Shown: positions 35,185 through 43,142 of the stretch, piece by piece
Layout: every line of letters starts with the position of its first letter
Numbering within the stretch: position 1 is the stretch's first letter
Notes under the pieces: generated by a model
The model's input: only the letters and a program-made list of their open reading frames with translations
What the model was told of the DNA's origin: nothing
Database searches by the model: none
Program-made: the position numbers and the translations under genes
NCBI GenBank assembly: GCA_903888765.1
Contig: CAISVF010000333.1
Span: 1-43,302, forward strand
Source: an uncultured Verrucomicrobia subdivision 3 bacterium
Lineage (GTDB): Bacteria > Verrucomicrobiota > Verrucomicrobiia > Limisphaerales > UBA11358
Reading direction: 5' to 3'
DNA length: 43,302 nt

Positions 35185-36410
35185 CTGATCTCCAATTCAT
35201 GCGGCTCGCGCTGCGGCTCGCCCGGCGCGGCTATGGGGCCACTTCGCCGAATCCAATGGTGGGAGCCGTTCTGGTAAAGGGCGCTGAAATTATCGGACGC
35301 GGCTGGCATCGTCGGGCAGGTTGGCCGCACGCGGAAATTGAGGCCCTCCGTGATGCCGAGCGACGTGGGCGGCCGGTCAAAGGCGCCACACTTTATGTCA
35401 CGCTCGAGCCATGTTGCACGCAGGGTCGCACCCCTCCCTGCACCACCGCGATCATCCAAGCGGGTATCCGCCGCGTTGTAATTGGGGCAACGGATCCCAA
35501 CCCTGTGCACGCGGGCCGAGGGTTTAAAATACTACACGCGGCAGGAATTGAAGTGGTTCCCTTTGCTGACAACTCGGATCCTCGCAAGTCTGCTCCATAT
35601 CCGGCGCCCTCGCTAAAATCTGACCCGACCGGACGCTCTCGCTGCCAGACCGTCGCCCGCTGTTGCACCGACCTTAATGCAGCCTTCAACCATTGGGTTA
35701 TTCAGGGCACCCCTCTGGTCACGGTCAAAGCGGCCATGACGCTGGATGGAAAAATTGCCACCGCCTCCGGTGAATCAAAATGGATCACGGGCGAGGCATC
35801 CCGCGCCTATGGCATGAAATTGCGCCAAGGCAGCGACGCCATCCTGGTTGGCGTCAACACCATTTTGGCGGATAATCCCAGTCTGACCGTGAGAACGGAA
35901 TTGCCCGCAGGCCGTAAGCCGAATGCCCCGTCGCGATTGCGGCGGATCATTCTGGACTCGCAAGCCCGGACTCCGGTGACGGCCAAAGTTGTAAATGATG
36001 AATGGGCGACCCTAACGACGATTGTGTCTAGCCAATGCGCCCCTAAGCATCGGTTGGCCGCATTGGCGAAGCGGGTGAACGTCGTATTAGCCCCGACCTC
36101 CCTTCAAAAGTTTGCCAAGCCGGACCAAAAATTGGATCTTGGCTGGCTGCTGAAAAAACTGGGTGCCGAAAACGTCACCAGCCTGCTGGTTGAAGGTGGC
36201 GGCGAGGTGAATGCCTCGTTTTTACTGGGCGGATTTGCCCACCGTGTGGCATTTTTTTATGCGCCGAAAATCCTGGGCGGACATGCCGCGCACAAAAGCG
36301 TGGCTGGAAATGGCGCAACAAGTTTAAGCGAGGTAATAAACCTAAGCGAAATTAAGTGGAAGGTCCTGGGCGACGATTTATTACTCACTGCCTCGGTAGT
36401 TGGAAGCTGA
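35181..36410 (+). CDS. ribD: Bifunctional riboflavin biosynthesis deaminase/reductase
   Basis: RibD carries out the second and third steps of riboflavin synthesis from GTP. The deaminase domain (about 1-145) has H50 and E52 (HAEIEAL) and zinc cysteines C78/C79 and C87 in PCCTQGRTPPC. The reductase domain (about 180-409) begins PLVTVKAAMTLDGKIATASGESKWITG and includes LLVEGGGEVNASFL. Between them lies an unusual in-frame insertion of about 30 residues (near 131-160, SDPRKSAPYPAPSLKSDPTG), before CTDLNAAFNHW rejoins the family. The insertion's DNA resembles dispersed repeat family 1. The start overlaps the previous gene by 4 bases. Confidence 0.94.
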   Translation: MTDLQFMRLALRLARRGYGATSPNPMVGAVLVKGAEIIGRGWHRRAGWPHAEIEALRDAERRGRPVKGATLYVTLEPCCTQGRTPPCTTAIIQAGIRRVVIGATDPNPVHAGRGFKILHAAGIEVVPFADNSDPRKSAPYPAPSLKSDPTGRSRCQTVARCCTDLNAAFNHWVIQGTPLVTVKAAMTLDGKIATASGESKWITGEASRAYGMKLRQGSDAILVGVNTILADNPSLTVRTELPAGRKPNAPSRLRRIILDSQARTPVTAKVVNDEWATLTTIVSSQCAPKHRLAALAKRVNVVLAPTSLQKFAKPDQKLDLGWLLKKLGAENVTSLLVEGGGEVNASFLLGGFAHRVAFFYAPKILGGHAAHKSVAGNGATSLSEVINLSEIKWKVLGDDLLLTASVVGS

Positions 36411-36473
36411 AAGGCATCGGTGGCCGGTTGGAAATACTTGCCACCGGCAACCATTAACCGGCAAGCTCATTTT

Positions 36474-37082
36474 ATGTTCACAGGAATTGTTGAAGAAGCG
36501 GGCGTCATTGAAAAAATCAAGCCCACGGCAAAATCCATTCAGATGACGGTGCGGGCCAATGTTTGCGGCCATGGCCTGAAAATCGGCGATAGTGTGGCGG
36601 TCAATGGCTGCTGCCTGACAGCCGTGCACCTGGCTCAGCGCGGCAAGGCAAAACTCGTTCAATTTGACCTCCTGCAAGAAAGCTGGGAGCGGACCAACTT
36701 TCAATTTGGCCGGGTCGGTTCGCTCGTTAATTTGGAGCGCTCGCTGCGGGCCAATGGCGAATTGGGGGGGCATTTTGTCACCGGCCACGTGGACGGGCTC
36801 GGTAAAATCATCCACTGGGAAAGAGCCGGAAAAGATCATCTGCTCGATATCGCCGCGCCTGCGGAAGTGATGCGTTATCTGGTATTCAAAGGTTCCGTGG
36901 CGGTGGACGGCATCAGTTTGACGGTCGCGGCGGTCAAAAAGAAAAGTTTCCGCATCTGGATTATTCCGCACACCTTTGAGGTGACCGCCTTGCGCGAACG
37001 CCAGACCGGCGACGCGGTGAATTTGGAGGCAGATTTGCTGGGCAAATACGTCGAAAAATTTATGGCGCTTCGCCCGGCCTGA
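36474..37082 (+). CDS. ribE: Riboflavin synthase, alpha chain
   Basis: Riboflavin synthase dismutates 6,7-dimethyl-8-ribityllumazine into riboflavin. The 202-residue protein consists of two tandem lumazine-binding domains. The first starts MFTGIVEEAGVIEKI and contains GDSVAVNGCCLTAV. The second contains GGHFVTGHVDGLGKI and GSVAVDGISLTV. I chose ATG 36474 because MFTGIVE is the invariant family start; the frame is open further upstream to 36420. It follows ribD by 63 bases. Genes for the other riboflavin steps (ribA/ribB, ribH) are not in the window. Confidence 0.96.
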   Translation: MFTGIVEEAGVIEKIKPTAKSIQMTVRANVCGHGLKIGDSVAVNGCCLTAVHLAQRGKAKLVQFDLLQESWERTNFQFGRVGSLVNLERSLRANGELGGHFVTGHVDGLGKIIHWERAGKDHLLDIAAPAEVMRYLVFKGSVAVDGISLTVAAVKKKSFRIWIIPHTFEVTALRERQTGDAVNLEADLLGKYVEKFMALRPA

Positions 37083-37159
37083 AGGTCAGTCAAATTCAAG
37101 ACTTGAAAATTTAACACAATTGCCGCATGATTGACACACAGCTCAAATAGCCTGACTCA

Positions 37160-37918
37160 GTGAATACGACTAAAGAATCAGTCCGACTCCTTGTCAACGC
37201 GCCGGCTCAATATGTTACCCGGCTGGCGCGGTCTCCCGAGGAAGTGCGTTCAGCCCAAACGCTGCGGTTTGAGGTGTTTAACCTCGAACTCAACGAAGGC
37301 TTGGCCCATTCCTACGCTACCGGCCTCGATGCTGACCCGTACGACGCCGTTTGCGACCACCTGATTGTGGAGCACGTTCCGAGCAACAGCATTGTCGGCA
37401 CCTATCGCTTGCAGACCGGGGTCAATGCCGGGAAAAATCTCGGTTATTATTCCGAGCAGGAATTTTGCTTTCAACCCTTTGCCCCGCTGCGCGGAGAAAT
37501 TGTGGAATTGGGCCGTGCCTGCGTTCACCGCCAGCACCGCAACCTGAGTGTGCTCGGACTGCTGTGGAAAGGGATTGCTGACTACGCCCGGGAACGCGGC
37601 AGGCGGTATCTGATCGGCTGCAGTTCCATTACTTCGCAGGACCCGGCGGTGGGGGCCTCCACTTACACGGAACTGTGCCGGAATCATCTGGTGGCCACGC
37701 CATGGCGGACCCGGCCACTGCCTGCCTTTGAGTGCCCGCTCGACCAGTTGGCTGAAGAACACGCCTCTATTCCCAAGCTATTGCGCGCCTATCTTGCGGT
37801 GGGGGCCAAAATTTGCGGGCCGCCGGCCTTGGATCGTCAGTTTAAGACGATTGATTTTCTCACTTTTATTGACTTTGAAGCCCTCACTCCGCAAGCGCGT
37901 GAACGTTTTCTGGGTTGA
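37160..37918 (+). CDS. GNAT-fold acyltransferase, OlsB-like
   Basis: The 252-residue protein has the pattern of the OlsB/hemolysin-like GNAT group. It shows LRFEVFNLELNEGL, DAVCDHLIVEH with IVGTYRLQTG, EIVELGRACVHRQHRN and YLIGCSSI. OlsB proteins add a 3-hydroxyacyl chain to ornithine, giving lyso-ornithine lipid. The gene starts with GTG at 37160. A PlsC-type acyltransferase gene follows 30 bases later, which is the classical olsBA pairing, so ornithine-lipid or related aminolipid synthesis is a sound inference. The acceptor amino acid cannot be verified. Confidence 0.82.
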   Translation: MNTTKESVRLLVNAPAQYVTRLARSPEEVRSAQTLRFEVFNLELNEGLAHSYATGLDADPYDAVCDHLIVEHVPSNSIVGTYRLQTGVNAGKNLGYYSEQEFCFQPFAPLRGEIVELGRACVHRQHRNLSVLGLLWKGIADYARERGRRYLIGCSSITSQDPAVGASTYTELCRNHLVATPWRTRPLPAFECPLDQLAEEHASIPKLLRAYLAVGAKICGPPALDRQFKTIDFLTFIDFEALTPQARERFLG

Positions 37919-37948
37919 CCCGCCCAGCGGCGCAGTAGAATCTTTTTC

Positions 37949-38722
37949 ATGACATTTCGTGCTGCGCGACGGCTCGCTTGGTTTATCTGGGAAGTCGGGG
38001 TAATTGTGGTTAATTACGGTTTTACCGCTGCCTTGGCCTCCAGGAAAAACCGCCGGCTGGCGCGAGCCGCTTGGCTGAGCCGATCTTCCCGGCGCCATTT
38101 GAAAATTTTCGGCTATTCTGCCGCTATTTCCGGTCCCATTCCCCGTAGCGGATTACTCATCAGCAACCACCTTAGCTACCTCGACATTCTGGCGATCTGC
38201 GCCGCCGCGCCCGCGGTATTCGTGTCCAAGGCGGATGTCCGCCGCTGGCCGGTCTTTGGCTGGCTCGCAGCGCTGGGCGGAACGGTCTTCATCGAGCGCG
38301 AACGGCGCACGCACGTGGGCGCGGTAAACCGCGAAATTGAAACTGCGCTGGCCGATGGCGCGCTCGTGGTGGTTTTTCCCGAAGGCACCAGCTCGGATGG
38401 CACCGGCGTGCTACCCTTCCGCGCCTCGCTGCTGGAACCCGCCCTGCGCGGCGGCCACCCGATTTCCGCCGCGTGGATTCATTACGAACTCGCCGGCGGC
38501 GATGCCAAGCAGGAGGTGTGTTATTGGGGTGACCACACTTTTTTGCCGCATCTGCTTAACCTGATGGATAAAAAGTCAGTGCGGGCGACGCTGCGCTTCG
38601 CGACCTTTAACCGGACCACCGATGACCGGAAAGAACTAGCCACACAACTGCGCGAAGCGGTGCTCAGGTTAAAAGATGCTGCCACAGGGAATCCCGCTTG
38701 CAAAGCGGCGGGGAGTGGGTAG
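37949..38722 (+). CDS. PlsC-type 1-acyl-glycerol-phosphate / lyso-ornithine-lipid acyltransferase
   Basis: The 257-residue protein has an N-terminal hydrophobic segment (LAWFIWEVGVIVVNYGF). The four PlsC/LPLAT blocks follow: SNHLSYLDIL (the HX4D-like catalytic block, here HLSYLD), GGTVFIERERRTH, VVVFPEGTSSDGTGVLPFRASLLEPAL, and HPISAAWIHYELAG. It adds a second acyl chain to a lyso-lipid at the membrane. Because it follows the OlsB-like gene it may be an OlsA equivalent, although a general PlsC role is possible. Confidence 0.88.
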   Translation: MTFRAARRLAWFIWEVGVIVVNYGFTAALASRKNRRLARAAWLSRSSRRHLKIFGYSAAISGPIPRSGLLISNHLSYLDILAICAAAPAVFVSKADVRRWPVFGWLAALGGTVFIERERRTHVGAVNREIETALADGALVVVFPEGTSSDGTGVLPFRASLLEPALRGGHPISAAWIHYELAGGDAKQEVCYWGDHTFLPHLLNLMDKKSVRATLRFATFNRTTDDRKELATQLREAVLRLKDAATGNPACKAAGSG

Positions 38723-38731
38723 TTTTTCAAC

Positions 38732-38926
38732 ATGAAACTGCTTGAGCCAGAAATAGTCACGCGCAAGGGCCAGCCGGTTTCGGTCATCCTGCCGATTGCC
38801 GATTATCAGGAATTGCTGGAACGCGCGGAGGATGCCGTCGATATGCGCTGGCTCGCCCGGGCCCGTCAGAAGCCGTCGCAATACCGTTCGCTGGAAGCTT
38901 ATCTCGCCGAACGCAAGGCCAAGTGA
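38732..38926 (+). CDS. Phd/YefM-type antitoxin, small
   Basis: The 64-residue protein reads EPEIVTRKGQPVSVILPIADYQELLERAEDAVDMRWLARARQ. It has the 'TR.G.PV.V.LP..DY..LLE' core of Phd/YefM-like antitoxins, which bind and neutralise RelE/Doc-type toxins and repress their own operon. It appears intact, but the toxin gene that should follow survives only as its N-terminal portion. It starts 9 bases after the PlsC-like gene. Confidence 0.7.
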   Translation: MKLLEPEIVTRKGQPVSVILPIADYQELLERAEDAVDMRWLARARQKPSQYRSLEAYLAERKAK

Positions 38927-39064
38927 CCCGTTTATCGCGTCCTGCTTGAACGCGCGGCGGAAAAGGTGGTGTCAATGTATGCCGGTGTTTGGGTCAGCGG
39001 GCCGGTCCAAGCCAATTACCGCCTGCCATCGGTCGGAAGACTGGTAAAATTACCTCCATTATGA
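38927..39064 (+). pseudogene. RelE-type toxin remnant
   Basis: Directly after the antitoxin stop codon the frame CCC GTT TAT CGC reads PVYRVLLERAAEKVV, the N-terminus of RelE/ParE-type toxins. It then becomes unrelated sequence and stops after 45 codons, at 39062-39064. There is no start codon in this frame, and the core and C-terminal catalytic residues are missing. The gene appears deleted internally. Its TGA overlaps the ATG of the next remnant. Confidence 0.6.
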
Positions 39065-39282
39065 ATTATGAGGACATTATCACTATTGAACCCGGCAAGC
39101 GCGGCGGGCGTCCGCGCATCCGGCGGATGCGGATTGCGGTGGCTGACTTGCTGGGCTAGCTGACCGTCTGGAGATCGCACCCGGAAATCCTGAGCGATGA
39201 TCCTTAATTGACGGAGGCGGACATCCGCGCCTGTCTGGCGTTTGCCGCCGACCTGAAACGCCGGGTGCTAACCGCCGCATGA
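39061..39282 (+). pseudogene. DUF433 antitoxin-like gene with two in-frame stops
   Basis: The frame from ATG 39061 reads MNYEDIITIEPGKRGGRPRI, then DIRACLAFAADLKRR, as in DUF433 proteins, which often pair with PIN-like DUF5615 toxins. It is interrupted by TAG at 39157-39159 and TAA at 39205-39207, and ends with TGA at 39280-39282. The usual CIRG motif reads RIRR. Two separate nonsense changes indicate that this is a dead gene and not a sequencing error. Confidence 0.75.
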
Positions 39283-39386
39283 AACTGCTGTTCGACCAGA
39301 ACTTGAGCTTCAAACTCTGCGACCGGCAGACGGGTTTTTATTCCGAGGGCAATGCGCGAATTTTTAACCCAAAACCCCGGCGTTGA
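39279..39386 (+). pseudogene. Truncated DUF5615 (PIN-like) toxin gene
   Basis: The ATG at 39279 overlaps the preceding stop (ATGA). The first residues, MKLLFDQNLSFKLCDR, are the N-terminus of DUF5615 PIN-like proteins, including the first acidic active-site position in LFDQNLS. Similarity ends there. The frame then runs into dispersed repeat family 2 and stops at 39384-39386. The normal length is around 110 residues. Confidence 0.72.
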
Positions 39387-39539
39387 AACCGCGAAATACA
39401 GCAAAAGTGCCGAAGCTTTGCGAACGGGAACCGCTCACTCATAGGTTGAACCTTTTTTGGTACTGTGGACACCCTTTCCAGCCTTTGCTTTCGCGTGGTT
39501 TGCGATGGTTCGCGGTTCATTTCAACTGCGGTTTCTAAC
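39382..39539 (-). repeat. Dispersed repeat family 2, copy 2 (inverted)
   Basis: This is the reverse complement of the element at 24750-24913, clearly related over about 160 bases. CGGTTCCCGTTCGCAAAG, ACCACGCGAAAG and TTTCGCGGTTTCAAC are all present on the minus strand. Its left edge meets the truncated DUF5615 gene. The 38 bases to the next gene hold nothing notable. Confidence 0.8.
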
Positions 39540-39577
39540 TTTATCGGTGCTGGCTTCGTTAAGATTAGTATCGCCAT

Positions 39578-40114
39578 TCACCATTTCACCGGCACGGTCA
39601 TTTTTTTACCGAATTTATTCGCGTACTGCAATTGCCGGTGGGCCACGCCGTATTCGTGAACCAGCTTGGTGATTTTCACGTCGTAGCAACAATACTCGGC
39701 AATTTCAGCCAGCTTGCCTTCCTTGAACCATTGGATCGCCTGCAATCCTTCCGCCGTCTTTTCCACCCCGAAAGTGGCCGTGGCAATGGAATCCAGAGAA
39801 ACTCGATGACCCAATTCCTTCTGCAATTCCACCAGCATATCCAGCGTCGGCAACTGCGTCAGGTCGAATGCTGTATAGCCATGCAGAACCTCATAATCAA
39901 ACCGCAGATTGTTGAAACCCACGACCAGGTCGGCGCGTTGCAACTCAGTGATCAATTCGTTCACCTGTTTTTCGCCGTAGATTTTATAGCCGCCAGCCGC
40001 TGTGCTGTAAGTCACCCCCACGCTCAGGCTCATCTGCGAAATATTGCCCCAACCACCGACTTCATCCGCAGATTTCTGCGTTTCCAAATCAAAATAGACA
40101 ATGTTTTTTGCCAC
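39578..40114 (-). CDS. RNase H-like / DEDD exonuclease-domain protein (YprB-like)
   Basis: The 178-residue protein is a compact RNase H-like fold. It has acidic motifs YFDLETQ (first D/E pair), VVGFNNLRFDYEVL (second) and CCYDVKITKLV (third), as in the YprB-type RNase_H_2 group related to DEDD exonucleases. Such proteins act on single-stranded DNA or RNA ends, sometimes beside a helicase; none is adjacent. The start codon is GTG at 40114. Several hydrophobic and charged residues follow the usual order, so it looks intact. The substrate is unknown. Confidence 0.78.
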   Translation of the reverse strand: MAKNIVYFDLETQKSADEVGGWGNISQMSLSVGVTYSTAAGGYKIYGEKQVNELITELQRADLVVGFNNLRFDYEVLHGYTAFDLTQLPTLDMLVELQKELGHRVSLDSIATATFGVEKTAEGLQAIQWFKEGKLAEIAEYCCYDVKITKLVHEYGVAHRQLQYANKFGKKMTVPVKW

Positions 40115-40430
40115 GGGAGGAAATTTTACAATTGGCGAATTGCTGTTTACGAGCTTTTTCAGCTACCGATGCGGCTTATGTTGCCGCGCAGGAAAAATTG
40201 CCTGATTTGGATTGGCACGATGATGACCGGAAAGTTGCCCATAAAATCAACAGCCTCGCCTCCGCCTCGCGTAAATTTTTCGCCTGCCCACGATTCATTT
40301 TCCTCACCACCACCCGCTGAATAACCGCGAGCCTGCCAAGAAACCAGCATCGCGACCAGTGAAAGTCCTCTTGGGGAGGCAGGGCGAGCGTCAAAACGAA
40401 AATTGTTCCGAAGCAGGTTGGCAACGCTTT
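40115..40430. other. Intergenic gap without secure gene
   Basis: These 316 bases lie between two minus-strand genes. A plus-strand frame from a TTG near 40108 runs to 40320 with fairly protein-like residues (FSATDAAYVAAQEKLPDLDWHDDD). It has no good start and ends in an odd sequence, so it may be a remnant. I see no repeat or RNA. Confidence 0.35.
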
Positions 40431-43142
40431 TTACCAGCACGAAGTAAAGGTGTATTTGCCTGAACCACTTTCAAACACGGCGCACCCGGCTTCCTGACGC
40501 AGAAACTTCACCCCCGCCGCCGGCTGCACTTTGGCGAGGGATTTTGCTGGAACATAAACCTGCGCCGTGGTGTTGGCGGGAATGGAAACGGTCAGCGCAA
40601 ATTTTCCATCACCACGCTTCCAATCGCTGATAATGGTCCCGCGAATAGATTGGTAACTGGCCTTCACCCAGGTGACATCCCCGACCGGCTGCGGAGCAAT
40701 GACAATTTGCTTGAAGCCGTTGCCGCCGGAACGAATGCCAGCCAGATCGTGGTAAAACCATTCCTGAATCTGGCCCAGCATGAAATGATTTTGCGACGAT
40801 CCGCCGTCCCAAGCCTCCGTGAGGCTCGTTTTGCCTTTGGCCAGTTGCATGCCATAGCCGGGCTTGTCCGACTGGTTATTAATATCAAAGATCACGTCGC
40901 TGCGGCCGCCATCCGCGAGCGCACGCAAGAGATAGCGATACCCAACGTCCCCGGCAGTCAAGGCGTTGCCGCGCCCCCGCACATCACGCACGATGGATTC
41001 CACCACCCCGGCGCGATTGGGCGGATCGCACAAGCCCATGACGAGCGGAATGGCATTAGCACATTGCGAGCCGGTGGCATACCCGTGTTTCTCCGCGTCG
41101 TAAAATTTCTGATTGAACGCGCGTCGGATATTTTCTGCCAACTCAGCATAGGTCTGGGCATCGTCGGCCCGGCCCAGCAAGGTGGCCACGTGCGCCATGA
41201 TGTCCACGTCCTGATAATAAAACGCGGTGGCGGTGAGTGCGATAGGTGTGAGCTGCGACACGCCGGGATGGTTCGGGCCGACATCATACCAGTCACCGAG
41301 ACCGTAATTTACGATATAGTTGTTGGCGCGGCTGCCAAAATAGGCCAGATACTTTTTCATAGCCTCATAATGGGCGCGCAGCAAATTCCGGTCCCCGTCA
41401 AATTCATATTGCTGCCAGGGCACAATAATGAAGGTGCTGCTCCACTCCGGCGAATCGCCGAATATGCCGCGCAATTCGTTGGTTTTATTTTTATCGCGAA
41501 AAACGGTGTATTCGGGAGCCGTGGTCGGCACCAGTCCGTTGGCCAGTTGCGAATCGGCAATATCATTAAGGGTCTTGGTAAACAGCTGGGCCAGGTCAAA
41601 TTCATAACGTAAGGCCGGACCGTTCAGGTGATCCTCCTCCAGCCAGCCAAGGCGTTCGCGGTGCGGGCAATCCGTCATCAGACTGACCATGTTGCTGCGC
41701 TGCGCCCAGCGCACGAGGTGGCGTATGCGGTTGAACAGGGGATTGGAACAGGCAAATTCTCCCACCGCAGCGGAAGAGGAATGAACCACCAGGCCTTCCA
41801 GGGATTTAATCTCAGGCAGCACACCGTTGGCGGTTGCCGGGTAAAACTGAACCTGCACATAGCGACAACCCACGTAGAAAAACTTCGGCGACCAGGTTTC
41901 GATTCCGGCAGTAGCCTTGGTGAATTCGCACCACTGGGTGCCGCGATGACCGGCCCCCATCGAGCTTTGATTGATCGCGCCATCCGGGCCCAAAAGCTCG
42001 GAAGGAAGCAGGCGCACTCTGCTGCCCGCCGGACCGCTGACAGAAATGCGTGGGACATGGGACGCATTCTGGCCAAGATCAAAAACCACATCGCCATTGG
42101 TGAGCGCATGCCTGGCCACGGGCGAATGAATTTCAATTTCGCGAATCGGAGGTGCGGCGCAGGCCAAGCCCCGCAATACTCCGCCGGGGCCAGCCACTAC
42201 TTGGGCCGCGGCCCAGCGCGAATCATCAAAATTGATCTGGTTCCAGCCGGCTGGCAACAGCCGGGCATCATAATCCTCGCCGCCGTAAATGGAGGAAAAA
42301 GTAACCGGGCCGGAAGCGACGCGCCAGTCAGCATCCGTGCCGACAAACGCCACGGCCCCGTCGGCATATTCCAGGCGGCATTGGGCAATGGCCTTTTGCG
42401 GGCCAAAGGAGCCTTTAAACTTGGTGTAGCGGCCACCCCCGAGAACATTATACATGCCGTTGCCGAGTTCGATGCCGAACACATTTTTGCCGGGGCGCAA
42501 GTTCAGCGTGACGTCATGCGTGTCGTAAAGACAGGTCTTGTCGTATTTGGTCCAGCCGGGGGAAAGAAAATCCTCACCCACCTTCCGGCCGTTAATCGTC
42601 AGTTCAAATTGACCAAGGCCGCAAATATTCACCAGCGCGCGTTTCAAGCCGGAATGGACGAAGATTTCCCGGCGCAAAAGCAGCGAGGGAATATTCGTTT
42701 CGGCAGCACCGATCCACTGGGCATGCCAGTCGGAAGGCTGGAGCACGCCCATGGTCCAGGTGGCAGGCTGACTCCAGGAGGAAACCCGGCCGCGGGCATC
42801 CCAGACGCGCACCTGCCAGAATACCGTTTGCCAGGAATTCAGCTCCTTTCCGCCATAGGGAATTTGGATGGTTTCATCCGAATTGATTTTGCCACCGTTC
42901 CACAAATCGCCTATGTGCTGCCGGGCGAGGGCTCTCGTGGAGCTGACCATAATTTCGGCGGCCGTCTGGCGCGCACCCCGTTCCCCTCCCGCAAGCTTCC
43001 AGAAAAGCCGGGGCCTGGACGAGTCCACGCCGAGCGGATTCACGGCATAATCGCAACGCAAATCAACGGGCGTCAGGCCGGCCTGGACGGGGAACGAAAG
43101 CAGCGCCAGCAGGATAAAAACCGGAGAATGGAAAAGTTTCAT
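40431..43142 (-). CDS. Exported GH78 alpha-L-rhamnosidase
   Basis: The 903-residue protein has a signal peptide (MKLFHSPVFILLALLSFPVQAG). A fibronectin-like domain follows (VDLRCDYAVNPLGVDSSRPRLFWKL). The alpha-L-rhamnosidase N domain comes next (about 140-300, with LSPGWTKYDKTCLYDTHDVT), then a central beta-sandwich, and the (alpha/alpha)6 catalytic domain (about 430-800). The likely acid region is DCPHRERLGWLEEDHL (about residues 490-506). The likely second glutamate region is EAWDGGSSQNHFMLGQIQEWFYHDLAGI (about 770-800). A beta-domain ends the protein. GH78 enzymes remove terminal alpha-L-rhamnose from pectin rhamnogalacturonan or glycosides. I chose ATG 43142; an ATG at 43274 would add 44 residues ahead of the signal peptide. 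Confidence 0.93.
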   Translation of the reverse strand: MKLFHSPVFILLALLSFPVQAGLTPVDLRCDYAVNPLGVDSSRPRLFWKLAGGERGARQTAAEIMVSSTRALARQHIGDLWNGGKINSDETIQIPYGGKELNSWQTVFWQVRVWDARGRVSSWSQPATWTMGVLQPSDWHAQWIGAAETNIPSLLLRREIFVHSGLKRALVNICGLGQFELTINGRKVGEDFLSPGWTKYDKTCLYDTHDVTLNLRPGKNVFGIELGNGMYNVLGGGRYTKFKGSFGPQKAIAQCRLEYADGAVAFVGTDADWRVASGPVTFSSIYGGEDYDARLLPAGWNQINFDDSRWAAAQVVAGPGGVLRGLACAAPPIREIEIHSPVARHALTNGDVVFDLGQNASHVPRISVSGPAGSRVRLLPSELLGPDGAINQSSMGAGHRGTQWCEFTKATAGIETWSPKFFYVGCRYVQVQFYPATANGVLPEIKSLEGLVVHSSSAAVGEFACSNPLFNRIRHLVRWAQRSNMVSLMTDCPHRERLGWLEEDHLNGPALRYEFDLAQLFTKTLNDIADSQLANGLVPTTAPEYTVFRDKNKTNELRGIFGDSPEWSSTFIIVPWQQYEFDGDRNLLRAHYEAMKKYLAYFGSRANNYIVNYGLGDWYDVGPNHPGVSQLTPIALTATAFYYQDVDIMAHVATLLGRADDAQTYAELAENIRRAFNQKFYDAEKHGYATGSQCANAIPLVMGLCDPPNRAGVVESIVRDVRGRGNALTAGDVGYRYLLRALADGGRSDVIFDINNQSDKPGYGMQLAKGKTSLTEAWDGGSSQNHFMLGQIQEWFYHDLAGIRSGGNGFKQIVIAPQPVGDVTWVKASYQSIRGTIISDWKRGDGKFALTVSIPANTTAQVYVPAKSLAKVQPAAGVKFLRQEAGCAVFESGSGKYTFTSCW

